Below, piece by piece: positions 43,440 through 52,136 of a stretch of DNA of 54,809 nucleotides. The stretch's first letter is position 1. Every line of letters begins with the position of its first letter. The notes under the pieces are model-generated. The model ran no database searches, was not told the DNA's origin, and was given only the letters and a program-made list of their open reading frames with translations. The stretch spans positions 1 through 54,809 of the forward strand of contig JAAFKB010000014.1 of the NCBI GenBank assembly GCA_013299055.1, read 5' to 3'. Origin of the DNA: Sphaerotilus sp. (GTDB lineage Bacteria > Pseudomonadota > Gammaproteobacteria > Burkholderiales > Burkholderiaceae_C). The position numbers were made by a program, and so were the translations under genes.

Positions 43440-44474
43440 ATGGCACGGCTGATTGACGCCACCACCCCCGCAGCCCTCGCCGCCGCGCTGCCGGAGGCCG
43501 TGGCGCGGCTGGCGGCGGGCGCGCTGGTGGCGTTTCCGACCGAGACGGTCTACGGGCTGGGCGCACGGGCCGATGCGGCCGACGCCGTGGCGAAGATCTT
43601 CACCGCCAAGGGCCGCCCGAGCGACCACCCGCTGATCGTGCATGTGGCCGACGTGGCGGGTGCTGGTGCGTTTGCCGCCGCACTGCCGCCAGTCGCCCAG
43701 CGGCTGATGGCGGCGTTCTGGCCGGGGCCGCTCACGGTGATCGTGCCGCGCCGTGACGGCATCGGGCGCGAGGCGGCTGGCGGGCAGGACACGGTCGGCC
43801 TGCGCTGCCCGGACCACCCGGTGGCGCTGGCCCTGCTGCGGGCGGCGGCCGAGGCGGGCGTGCCGGGCGTCGCAGCACCCAGCGCCAACCGCTTCGGCCG
43901 CGTCAGCCCGACACAGGCCGTGCACGTCGCCAGCGAATTCGAGGCCGAGCCGGACCTGATGGTGCTGGACGGCGGCGATTGCGCGGTGGGCATCGAGTCG
44001 GCGATCGTCGATTGCAGCCGCGGGCATCCGGTGCTGCTGCGGCCCGGCTGTCTGACCGTGGCCGCGATCGAGGCGGCGGCCGGCGCGCCACTGCGCAGCC
44101 GCGACGCCACCGCCCCACGCGCCTCCGGCACCCTGGAGGCGCATTACGCTCCGCAGGCCAGGGTCCGGCTCATGACTGCCGCGCAACTGGACGCCGCCCT
44201 GACCGTCTGGGCCTCGGCTGGCGACAAGGTCGGCCACAAAGCTTCATCTGCCGCGCCGACGCTGGCGGTATATTCCCGCAGCCGTCGGCCGGCGGTGGCG
44301 GGTGTGGTGCTGCGGCGCATGCCCGACGACGCTGCGGCCGTGGCGCACGAGCTGTTTGCGGTGCTGCGCACGCTGGACGCGAGCGGCACCCCGTTGATCT
44401 GGGTGGAAACGCCCCCGTCGTTGCCCGAGTGGGAAGGCGTCCGCGACCGCCTGCAGCGTGCTGCGGCGGCCTGA
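43440..44474 (+). CDS. L-threonylcarbamoyladenylate synthase (Sua5/TsaC)
   Basis: A 344-residue long-form Sua5. The YrdC domain shows ALVAFPTETVYGLGA, KGRPSDHPLIVHV and APSANRFGRVSPTQA, and the C-terminal Sua5 domain follows residue 210. It joins threonine, carbonate and ATP to make the precursor of t6A in tRNA. tsaB, another member of that pathway, is 2.5 kb downstream. It begins 15 bases after purK. Confidence 0.93.
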   Translation: MARLIDATTPAALAAALPEAVARLAAGALVAFPTETVYGLGARADAADAVAKIFTAKGRPSDHPLIVHVADVAGAGAFAAALPPVAQRLMAAFWPGPLTVIVPRRDGIGREAAGGQDTVGLRCPDHPVALALLRAAAEAGVPGVAAPSANRFGRVSPTQAVHVASEFEAEPDLMVLDGGDCAVGIESAIVDCSRGHPVLLRPGCLTVAAIEAAAGAPLRSRDATAPRASGTLEAHYAPQARVRLMTAAQLDAALTVWASAGDKVGHKASSAAPTLAVYSRSRRPAVAGVVLRRMPDDAAAVAHELFAVLRTLDASGTPLIWVETPPSLPEWEGVRDRLQRAAAA

Positions 44475-44500
44475 AACCCGAACGCCGAACTGGAGTTTGC

Positions 44501-45463
44501 ATGCGTGTCCTGAAGTCTCTCCTCGCCCCGGCGCTGCTCGCCGCCATGCTGGCCACCTTGTCCGGCTGCGGCGGATCGTCCTCGCGCGTCGAAGCCTATG
44601 TGCCGACCCGGATGGTGGTGTTCGGCGACGAAATCAGCCTGATCAACCCCAACGGCAGCAAGCACAGCGTCAATGCGCTCAAGGCCGACGGCGTGACCTT
44701 CGATTGCGCCACCCACCCGATCTGGCCGCAGGTGGTCGCTTCCGCCTACGGCATGGTCTTCAAGGAGTGCAACCCCGGCGGCGTGACCACGCTGGCCGCG
44801 GACATGCAGGCCACCGCCAAGGCCCGCGTGGCCGATGTCGTCCGCGCCGCGGCACCGCTGCAGGGCGCCTTCACCCCCGAGACGCTGGTGACGGTGATGG
44901 CCGGCCAGCACGACATCCTGGACGCCTACGCCGCCTACGACGCCGGCACCCTGACCCGTGCCCAGGCCAAGGCCCAGGTGACCGCCGTGGGCAAGACGCT
45001 GGGCGCCCTGGTCAACACCATGGCCAACCAGGGCTCCGGCGCCCGCGTGCTCTACGCGACGCCCCCCAACCTCGGCTACTCCCCCTACGCCGCCACCGAA
45101 GTCACCCGCACCGGCAGCCTCGATCGCCAGACGCTGCTGCGCGAGCTGACGCTGGACTTCATCTCGGGGCTGCGCCTGGAGGTGATCAACGACGGCCGCT
45201 ACGCCGCCCTGATCACGGCCGACGAGCTGGCCTTGAGCCTGGCCGACACCACCAAGCTGGCCGCCAACGCGCTGACGAACGTGGTGGACCCGGCCTGCCT
45301 GACCACCGCCGTCCTGCCGAACTGCACCGACACCACGCTGGTCAGCGGCGCGGGGGGTGTCGCCTCCCGCTACCTGTGGGCCGATGCGCAGTACCTGGGC
45401 GTGACCTTCCATGCCCGCGTCGGGCTCACGGCGCTCAACCGCGCCCGCAACAACCCGTTCTGA
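44501..45463 (+). CDS. SGNH/GDSL-hydrolase-like lipoprotein
   Basis: A 320-residue lipoprotein: the lipobox LSGC puts the lipidated Cys at 23 and the chain starts MRVLKSLLAPALLAAMLATL. An SGNH-like fold is suggested by MVVFGDEISLI (block I) and MAGQHDILDAY (block III) and by a C-terminal VTFHARVGLTAL. Block I reads GDE rather than GDS, so the usual nucleophile is missing; activity as an esterase is doubtful. Function unknown. Confidence 0.75.
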   Translation: MRVLKSLLAPALLAAMLATLSGCGGSSSRVEAYVPTRMVVFGDEISLINPNGSKHSVNALKADGVTFDCATHPIWPQVVASAYGMVFKECNPGGVTTLAADMQATAKARVADVVRAAAPLQGAFTPETLVTVMAGQHDILDAYAAYDAGTLTRAQAKAQVTAVGKTLGALVNTMANQGSGARVLYATPPNLGYSPYAATEVTRTGSLDRQTLLRELTLDFISGLRLEVINDGRYAALITADELALSLADTTKLAANALTNVVDPACLTTAVLPNCTDTTLVSGAGGVASRYLWADAQYLGVTFHARVGLTALNRARNNPF

Positions 45464-45486
45464 GCGCCACGGGGGACGGTGCTGCT

Positions 45487-46908
45487 TCAGCGCGGCCCCA
45501 TCGACCAGCCCACCACCGCATCCAGCACCGCCCGCGCCTCGGCCCCCGCCGCCAGCGGGTGGTTGAGCATCACCACCACCGCGTGGCGCTGGCCATCCGC
45601 GCCATGCACCACGCCGGCCAGCGCGGCGACGTTGTGCAGCGATCCCGTCTTCAGATGCGCCCGCCCGGCGGCGGAGGTGATGCGCCGCGCTGTCGTCTCG
45701 ATGCCCGCCACCGGCAGTGATCCGAGCAGCTCCGGCATCCACGGCTGCGTCCACGCCCACTGCAGCAGCCGGCCCAGGCAGCGCGGGCTGATGCGCTCCT
45801 CGCGGGACAGGCCCGAGCCGTTGTCGATCACCAGCTCGTCGTCCCGGCAGCCGTGGGACTGCACCAGCGCCTGCACCTCGGCCCGTGCGCCCTCCCAGGT
45901 CGCCGGCTGCGGGGGCTGGGCCGTCTGACCAGGACTCAATGCCAGCATCAGGTGCTGGGCGATGGCGTTGTTGCTGTGCTTGTTCATGTCGCGCAGCACC
46001 TCGGGCAGCGTGGGGGACACGCCTTCGGCCACCAGCACCGCCCCCGCCGGCACCCGCCCTTCGCGCACCCGCCCGCGCAGCTTGCCGCCCAGCGCGAGCC
46101 ACTGCGCCTCGATCGCCCGCGCGTTGAACCCCGCCGCATCCGGCCACGCCAGCGGCCAGACCTTCTCGCCGCACGCCGCCGGCAAGCCCCCGCCGAACCG
46201 GGGCCGCAGCGGATCGCCGACATCGAGCTTCAGCCCCGCCCGCCAGTCCTGGCACGCGCCTCCCACCAGCGGCACCGTGGCCGGCCACTGCACGCCGGCC
46301 AGCGCCGTGTCCGACGCCACCCGCGCCACACCCCGCGCCGCATCCGGGCGCAAGCTCAGCAGCAGGCTTTTCTGGTTCACCAGCAGCGCATCCGGCCGCA
46401 CGTTGTAGGGCTTGAGCGGCTCGCCATCGAAGGCGCCGGGATCGACAGCGGGGATGGCCAACGCGCTGCGGTCCAGCACGAGGTCGCCGCGCAGCTCCGG
46501 CCCGGTCGCCGCCATCACCTGCCGCAGCAGCAACCACAGCCGCTCGTTCACCAGCCGTGGATCGCCCCGGCCCTGCACGTAGAGATGGCCGCTGCTGCCG
46601 TTGCTGTCGGCGTAGACCGGGGTGCGCCACTGGAACAGCGGGCCGAGCCGGTCCAGCGCCGCGATCGACGTGACCACCTTCATCACCGACGCGGGGTGGG
46701 CCAGCGTGTCGGACTGGTGCGCCAGCCAGGCCGGGCCGCCCTCGACCGGCGCGACCCAGGCGTAAAGGCTGTCCTCGGGCAACTGCGCTCGCACCAGCGC
46801 GGCGCGGACGGGTTCGGGCAGCGGCGTCTGGGCCGCGGCGGGGAGGCACAACGCTGCGCAGGTCAGCAGCAGGCACAGGGAGCGGGGCAAGTCGGGCATG
46901 TCAGGCAT
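45487..46908 (-). CDS. dacB: D-alanyl-D-alanine carboxypeptidase/endopeptidase (PBP4, S13)
   Basis: A 473-residue periplasmic enzyme with signal peptide (SLCLLLTCAALCLPAAAQ). The three penicillin-binding motifs are all present: SVMK (Ser74, Lys77), SNN (312-314) and KTG (420-422). It trims peptide cross-bridges of peptidoglycan. The ATG at 46908 is taken; an ATG three codons on and a longer frame to 46962 exist. It is divergent from tsaB with 62 bases between. Confidence 0.95.
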   Translation of the reverse strand: MPDMPDLPRSLCLLLTCAALCLPAAAQTPLPEPVRAALVRAQLPEDSLYAWVAPVEGGPAWLAHQSDTLAHPASVMKVVTSIAALDRLGPLFQWRTPVYADSNGSSGHLYVQGRGDPRLVNERLWLLLRQVMAATGPELRGDLVLDRSALAIPAVDPGAFDGEPLKPYNVRPDALLVNQKSLLLSLRPDAARGVARVASDTALAGVQWPATVPLVGGACQDWRAGLKLDVGDPLRPRFGGGLPAACGEKVWPLAWPDAAGFNARAIEAQWLALGGKLRGRVREGRVPAGAVLVAEGVSPTLPEVLRDMNKHSNNAIAQHLMLALSPGQTAQPPQPATWEGARAEVQALVQSHGCRDDELVIDNGSGLSREERISPRCLGRLLQWAWTQPWMPELLGSLPVAGIETTARRITSAAGRAHLKTGSLHNVAALAGVVHGADGQRHAVVVMLNHPLAAGAEARAVLDAVVGWSMGPR

Positions 46909-46970
46909 GCCGGGATCATACGAAGCCGCCACGGCCGGGCTGCGCCGGGTCGGCCGGTACACTGGCGGCC

Positions 46971-47741
46971 ATGTCTGCTATCCGATCCACCCCCCGCCTG
47001 CTGGCCCTCGACACCGCGACCGACACGGTCCATCTGGCCTTGGTGCTGGGCGCGGACGTGCGGGTGCGCGCGCTGCCTGGCGGGGCGCAGTCCTCGGCGG
47101 CGCTGCTGCCGGCGATCCGCGATCTGCTGGCCGAAGGGGGCCTGGCGCTGCGCGCGCTGGACGCCATCGCCTTCGGCCACGGGCCCGGCGCGTTCACCGG
47201 ACTGCGCACGGCCTGTGCAGTGGCACAGGGTCTGGCCGTGGGTACGGAGCGGCCGCTGCTGGCGCTGGACACGCTCGCCGCGCTGGCCGAGTCGGCGCGG
47301 CAGCAAGGGGAAGCCGGCGACGCGGTGTGGAGCGTGCTCGACGCGCGCATGGGCGAGGTCTACGCGGCGCGCTGGTGCCGTGCGGCGGATGGCGGCTGGA
47401 CGGCGGACGGGCCGGTGGCGCTCTACCGCCCTGCCGCGCTGGCGGAGGCGATCGCGCACGCCCCGGCGGCGCTGGCGGGCAATGCGGTGACGGTGCAGGC
47501 CGAGGTGCTGGGGCCGCTGGCGGCGCGGCTGGGGCTGGCGACGTGGCCGGCTGCCGTGCCGGACGGCGCGGCGCTGGCAGTGCTGGCGCGGGTGGCGCAA
47601 GGGCAGGGCGCATGGATCGACCCGGCGCTGGCCCTGCCGCTGTACGTGCGCGACAAGGTCGCCCAGACCACGGCGGAGCGCGAAACCCTCCGCTCAGCCG
47701 CAGCCGCAGCCGCAGCGGCATCAGCGACGGCGGTGGCGTGA
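46971..47741 (+). CDS. tsaB: tRNA threonylcarbamoyladenosine biosynthesis protein TsaB
   Basis: A 256-residue ASKHA-fold protein: LLALDTATDTVHLALVLG start and FGHGPGAFTGLRTACAVAQG, the TsaB hallmark. With TsaD and TsaE it places threonylcarbamoyl on A37 of tRNA. The C-terminus is a run of alanines (RSAAAAAAAASATAVA) that looks like low-complexity tail. It overlaps rimI by four bases (GTGA). Confidence 0.95.
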   Translation: MSAIRSTPRLLALDTATDTVHLALVLGADVRVRALPGGAQSSAALLPAIRDLLAEGGLALRALDAIAFGHGPGAFTGLRTACAVAQGLAVGTERPLLALDTLAALAESARQQGEAGDAVWSVLDARMGEVYAARWCRAADGGWTADGPVALYRPAALAEAIAHAPAALAGNAVTVQAEVLGPLAARLGLATWPAAVPDGAALAVLARVAQGQGAWIDPALALPLYVRDKVAQTTAERETLRSAAAAAAAASATAVA

Positions 47742-48223
47742 CCGTGGACTGCGCGCAGGCTCCGACCTGGCTGCCGATGGCCGTGCCGCTGCTGGAGGCC
47801 GTCATGGCCATCGAGGTGCGGGCGTATGCCTTTCCGTGGAGCCGTGCCAACTTCGTCGATTCGCTCGCGGCGGGGCACCTCACGCACTGCCTGGTGGCAC
47901 CCGACGGCGAGCTGCTGGCCTACCAGGTCGCGATGGCCGGGTTCGAGGAGTGGCATCTGCTGAATGTCACCGTCTCGCCCGATCACCAGGGGCGCGGGCT
48001 GGCCACGCAGCTGCTGCACCGGCTGATCGACCACGCCCGCAGCACGGGGGCGGAGTGGCTGTGGCTGGAGGTGCGGCCCAGCAATGCGCGGGCGCGGCGG
48101 CTGTACGCGCACCTGGGCTTCGAGCAGGTCGGGGTGCGCAAAGGGTATTACCCGGACGGACGCGGGCAGCGCGAGGATGCGCTGGTGCTGCGGCTGTCCC
48201 TGAAGCCGGGAGTGGCAGCATGA
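47738..48223 (+). CDS. rimI: Ribosomal protein-alanine N-acetyltransferase RimI
   Basis: A 161-residue GNAT acetyltransferase: GTG start overlapping tsaB, WHLLNVTVSPDHQGRGLATQ (acetyl-CoA loop), ARSTGAEWLWLEVRPSNARA and YAHLGFEQVGVRKGYY. It acetylates the N-terminus of ribosomal protein S18. It is next to tsaB and udg in a typical Burkholderiales unit, with udg overlapping by four bases. Confidence 0.95.
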   Translation: MTVDCAQAPTWLPMAVPLLEAVMAIEVRAYAFPWSRANFVDSLAAGHLTHCLVAPDGELLAYQVAMAGFEEWHLLNVTVSPDHQGRGLATQLLHRLIDHARSTGAEWLWLEVRPSNARARRLYAHLGFEQVGVRKGYYPDGRGQREDALVLRLSLKPGVAA

Positions 48224-49041
48224 GTGCGGGCACCCGCGTGGGTTACAACGAGCGGCAGCGGGCGATGCTGCAGGAGATGGGGATCCGGGTGTGGGCGGCG
48301 CCTGCGGTGGCGGCGGCGGTTCCGGTCGAGGTGGCCGTCATGGTGCCCGAGGTGCCAGCGCCTGCGCCGACACCCGTGTCCAGGCCCGGCCCCACAGCCT
48401 CGCCGCCGGTGCTCTCCAGCGTGGTGCCGCTGCAGCCGAGTGGCGTGGCGGCGATGGGCTGGGACGACCTGCGGGCGGCGGTGGCGTCGTGTCGGGCGTG
48501 TGCGCTGTGCGAGCGGCGCACGCAGACGGTGTTCGGCGTCGGCCATCCGCAGGCGCAGTGGATGCTCATCGGCGAGGCCCCCGGTGAACAGGAAGACCAG
48601 CAGGGCGAGCCGTTCGTCGGCAAGGCGGGGCAGTTGCTGGACAACATGCTGCGCGCCGTCGGCCTGACCCGCAGCGACGCGCCTGCGCACGAGCAGGTCT
48701 ACATCGCCAACGTGCTCAAGTGCCGCCCGCCGCAGAACCGCAACCCGGAGCCGCAGGAGGTGGCGCAGTGCGAGCCGTATCTGCAACGCCAGATCGCGCT
48801 GGTGCAGCCGAAGCTGATCCTGGCGATGGGGCGGTTCGCGGTGCAGTCGTTGCTGAAGACGGGCGAGCCGATCGGGCGGCTGCGCGGGCGGGTGCATGCG
48901 GTGCCGGGGATGCCGGGCGTGCCGGTGGTGGTGACGTACCACCCGGCGTATCTGCTGCGCAACCCGCTGGACAAGGCGCGGTCGTGGGAAGACCTCTGCC
49001 TGGCGCGTGAGGTGCTGGCCGGGCCTGCCCGAGGGTCTTGA
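48220..49041 (+). CDS. Uracil-DNA glycosylase, family 4 (iron-sulfur)
   Basis: A 273-residue enzyme. A variable Pro/Val-rich N-terminal part (about residues 25-80) precedes the glycosylase domain: CRACALC (two Cys of the 4Fe-4S site), [19 protein letters not shown] (active-site loop), [17 protein letters not shown] (further Cys) and [11 protein letters not shown] with the leaving-group His. It removes uracil from DNA. The start is ATG overlapping rimI by four bases. The 207 bases after it hold nothing I can identify. Confidence 0.92.
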   Translation: MSAGTRVGYNERQRAMLQEMGIRVWAAPAVAAAVPVEVAVMVPEVPAPAPTPVSRPGPTASPPVLSSVVPLQPSGVAAMGWDDLRAAVASCRACALCERRTQTVFGVGHPQAQWMLIGEAPGEQEDQQGEPFVGKAGQLLDNMLRAVGLTRSDAPAHEQVYIANVLKCRPPQNRNPEPQEVAQCEPYLQRQIALVQPKLILAMGRFAVQSLLKTGEPIGRLRGRVHAVPGMPGVPVVVTYHPAYLLRNPLDKARSWEDLCLAREVLAGPARGS

Positions 49042-49248
49042 ACTGCTCTGGGTTGCTCGGGCAGGGGTGGCCTGCTCCACATCCTGCGCAGCATCTCCAT
49101 CCCCTGCTTCAGGCCCGTGCTGGGTGGGCTGTGCAAGATGTCTCGTTTTGGTGTGCGCCGGTGGGCAGGGATTCCGCCCGCGTCCGGTTGGTATGGTCTG
49201 CTTCTGCCCTGAACCAGAAAAAGCGATTCACGCTTCGGGAGTGCAGAC

Positions 49249-51174
49249 GTGGCCATCTTTCCACAGGGATACCAGAACATCGCGGCGCGTTGCCGCAACA
49301 CGGAGGACGGGGGCGCCGAGCGGCGCGTGCTGCGGCAGCTTCATCGCTGTCTGGAGGACGATTACCTTGTCTGGCACAACGTCCCGGTGGGCAACAAGGG
49401 CCGCTTGCCGGACTTCGTGGTGCTGCATCCGGGCCGCGGCCTGCTGGTGCTGGAGGTCAAGGGCTGGCGGGCCGGCGCGCTGCACCAGGTCTCGCGCCAC
49501 GATGTCGAGCTGAACCTGGCGAGCGGGCAGGGGCGGGTGAGCAAGATCCACCCCGGCCTGCAGGCGCGCGGCTACGCGATCGAGCTGGTCAACCAGATGC
49601 AGCGCGACCCCGGCCTGTGCCAGACCGAAGGGCGCCATGCGGGTCATCTGGTCGTGCCCTGGGGCTGTGGCGTGGTGTTCGCCAACATCGAGCGCCAGCG
49701 CATCACCGATCCGCACTGGGACGAGTTCTTTCCGCCGGCCAACACGCTGACCCGCGAGGATCTGGCCGAGGAACTGGGCCCCGCCGCTTTCCAGGCGCGG
49801 CTGTGGGGCATGTTCACGGTGGAGTTCCGCCTGAAGACGGCGCTGACCCTGCCGCAGCGCGACCGCATCCGCTGGCACCTCTTCCCCGAGATCCGGCTGC
49901 AGACGCAGGCCTCTCTGCTGGACGAGGACGACGCGAGCGGGCCGGGGGCCACGGTGGCGCCGTCGCCGAGCGAGGCGCTGATGCTGGTGATGGACCTGCA
50001 GCAGGAGCAGTTGGCGCGCTCGATGGGCGAGGGGCACCGGGTCATCCACGGCGTGGCCGGGTCGGGCAAGACGATGATCCTCGTCTACCGCGCCCAGCAG
50101 TTGGCCGCCGCGGCGCGGCCGGACTGGCCGATCCTGGTGCTTTGCTACAACCGGCCGCTGGCGGCGCGCATCGACGCGCTGATGCGGCAGCGGGGGCTGG
50201 ACGAGCGGGTGCAGGTGCGGACCTTCCACGGCTGGTGCTACGACATGGCCGACACCTACCAGCTCGGCATCCCGAAGAAGGGCTTCCGGCCGGACTACGA
50301 CGCGCTGGCCGACCGGGTGGTCGAGGCGGTGGCGCATGGCCGCATCCCGCGGGCGCAGTACGCCGCGCTGATGATCGACGAGGCGCACGATTTCGAGGAT
50401 GCGTGGCTGCGGCTGGCGCCCCAGTTGGTCGATCCGGCGACGAACTCGCTGCTGGTGCTCTACGACGACGCGCAGTCGATCTACCGCCAGCCGCGCCGCA
50501 AGTTCAGCTTCACCAGCGTCGGCATCGAGGCGCGTGGGCGCACCAGCGTGCTGAAGGTCAACTACCGGAACACGGCCGAGGTGCTGAAGCTCGCCACCGC
50601 GACCGCCGGCCAGTTGCTGCGCGGCGGCGAGCCGGACGGGGTGGGCGAGGGCGACAGCGACATCGTTCAGCAGACCCCGCTTGGTGCTGGTCGCAGTGGC
50701 CCCGCGCCCGAACTGCTGCGCGGACGCACGCCGCGCGAGGAGGCCGAGCTGATCGCCGACCGCCTCGTCGATGCGCTGGCCGATGGCGTTTCGCCCGCCG
50801 ACATCGGCATCCTGGCGCGCCGGCATGACCTGCTCGACCCGGTGGAAAAGGCGCTGCACCTGCGCGGCATCCGCACCCAGCGCCTGCAGCGCGCGGGGAC
50901 GTGGGAGCCGGACAGCGTCAAGCTCACCACGCTGCACGCCTCCAAGGGGCTGGAGTTCCACACCGTCGCCATCGTCGGGCTGCAGGCGGTGCCGGATGCG
51001 CACCACAGCGAGGAGGAGGAATGGCGGTTGCTGTATGTGGCGATGACGCGGGCGACGTATCGGCTGGTGCTGGGGGCGTGTGGGGAGTCGGGGTCGGTGG
51101 AGAAGGTTGCGGCTGGGGTGGGCGAGCGAGCGGGTGTCAGGGCCGAGTATTCGCCAGCCGCTGCTCAAGCCTGA
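49249..51174 (+). CDS. NERD nuclease-UvrD-type helicase
   Basis: A 641-residue protein. The N-terminal NERD domain (about residues 20-130) has the nuclease residues Glu24, Asp55 and the EVK pair (Glu69, Lys71) in LLVLEVKGW. The rest is an SF1A helicase: Walker A GVAGSGKTMI (about 268-277), Walker B MIDEAHDF, TTLHASKGLEFHTVAI and LLYVAMTRATY. The GTG start has GGGAG upstream. Such fusions occur in anti-phage loci but also elsewhere. Its end overlaps the PtuB-like gene of the convergent pair by ten bases. Confidence 0.88.
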   Translation: MAIFPQGYQNIAARCRNTEDGGAERRVLRQLHRCLEDDYLVWHNVPVGNKGRLPDFVVLHPGRGLLVLEVKGWRAGALHQVSRHDVELNLASGQGRVSKIHPGLQARGYAIELVNQMQRDPGLCQTEGRHAGHLVVPWGCGVVFANIERQRITDPHWDEFFPPANTLTREDLAEELGPAAFQARLWGMFTVEFRLKTALTLPQRDRIRWHLFPEIRLQTQASLLDEDDASGPGATVAPSPSEALMLVMDLQQEQLARSMGEGHRVIHGVAGSGKTMILVYRAQQLAAAARPDWPILVLCYNRPLAARIDALMRQRGLDERVQVRTFHGWCYDMADTYQLGIPKKGFRPDYDALADRVVEAVAHGRIPRAQYAALMIDEAHDFEDAWLRLAPQLVDPATNSLLVLYDDAQSIYRQPRRKFSFTSVGIEARGRTSVLKVNYRNTAEVLKLATATAGQLLRGGEPDGVGEGDSDIVQQTPLGAGRSGPAPELLRGRTPREEAELIADRLVDALADGVSPADIGILARRHDLLDPVEKALHLRGIRTQRLQRAGTWEPDSVKLTTLHASKGLEFHTVAIVGLQAVPDAHHSEEEEWRLLYVAMTRATYRLVLGACGESGSVEKVAAGVGERAGVRAEYSPAAAQA

Positions 51175-52136
51175 CCGCCAGGTCTAGGATGGTCCTTGCT
51201 GCTTCCGGATCGAGCTTTCGGCTTCTTTGCCTTCTTCCCCCTCGGGGCGGGCAAGGGGTCTGTGTTCTCCGTGACGTGGGGCCGAGGCAGAGCACAGAAC
51301 CCATGCGCACTCCGGGCGGCTTCAGGATAGAGCGCGTCCAGTGCCCAGTAGGCAGCATTGCGGAACGGGCTGCTGGCGTTGTTGACGTACTGCACGACCA
51401 AGCGGGTGAAAACCTCCCGCGCTTCGTCAAGGCGAGCAGCGGCGAGGTGCTTGTCGATCTCGATCGCCGTCAACTTGAGGCCTTCCAGATAGCCGTTCAC
51501 GCGGTCGATCCGGTCTTTCAATCCGAAAATCCTGATTGTTTCGGTGCCCTTGTCGCTGAGACCCTCGATCGTCCATCGCCACGTGGCGCGCGGCGCAGTG
51601 CGCTTCACGGGGATCCACTGCAGGTGATCGAGAGGCTCGTCGGTGCGAGGGTCGACCAGGAGCGCAGACTCTGCCGAGAAATCGTAGAACGAATCCGGGA
51701 TGGGGTCGGCGAGCGGCTTCGTCGGCGCCGCGGCGCGCGACGTGCCGGCCTTGATCGGGAAGAGGCTGCCTTTGTTTCCGTTCTTGTTGCACTGGATGCA
51801 GGAAAAATAGAGGTTCGACCACGTCCATGCCAGCCACCAGTAGTGGCTTGTGACCGCGATGACACTGCCCGACATGTCGTCATGCGCCTCCTTCTTCGGC
51901 CGGAAATGCTCCACGGGCCGCGATTCGTGGTCTTCGAGGTTCTCGCAGAACGCACACTTGCTGTGCTGCCGGTGCAGGAGCGTCGGGCGCGCTACCTGAT
52001 AGCCCTCGTCGAGAAGCTCGTTCAGTTCTTTGCTGCCGTGACCATGCACGTTGAACGCCTGGATAGCCAGGGGAAGACGCTCCTCGCGTTTGTCCTTCAG
52101 TTTGGACGGCTCGGGGCCCAGATCCAGCTTGATCAT
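51165..52136 (-). CDS. ptuB: HNH nuclease of a second Septu-like pair
   Basis: A 323-residue HNH nuclease, 80 residues longer than the one at 28362 but with the same core: CAFC (Cys61, Cys64), VEHFRPKK (His77) and SCIQCNKNG (Cys113, Cys116, Asn117). A basic C-terminal tail (RGKKAKKPKARSGSSK) may bind nucleic acid. Its ATG overlaps the ATPase stop by four bases, so the two proteins are made together. It probably works with the ATPase in phage defence; the direct evidence is only domain pairing. Confidence 0.85.
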   Translation of the reverse strand: MIKLDLGPEPSKLKDKREERLPLAIQAFNVHGHGSKELNELLDEGYQVARPTLLHRQHSKCAFCENLEDHESRPVEHFRPKKEAHDDMSGSVIAVTSHYWWLAWTWSNLYFSCIQCNKNGNKGSLFPIKAGTSRAAAPTKPLADPIPDSFYDFSAESALLVDPRTDEPLDHLQWIPVKRTAPRATWRWTIEGLSDKGTETIRIFGLKDRIDRVNGYLEGLKLTAIEIDKHLAAARLDEAREVFTRLVVQYVNNASSPFRNAAYWALDALYPEAARSAHGFCALPRPHVTENTDPLPAPRGKKAKKPKARSGSSKDHPRPGGQA

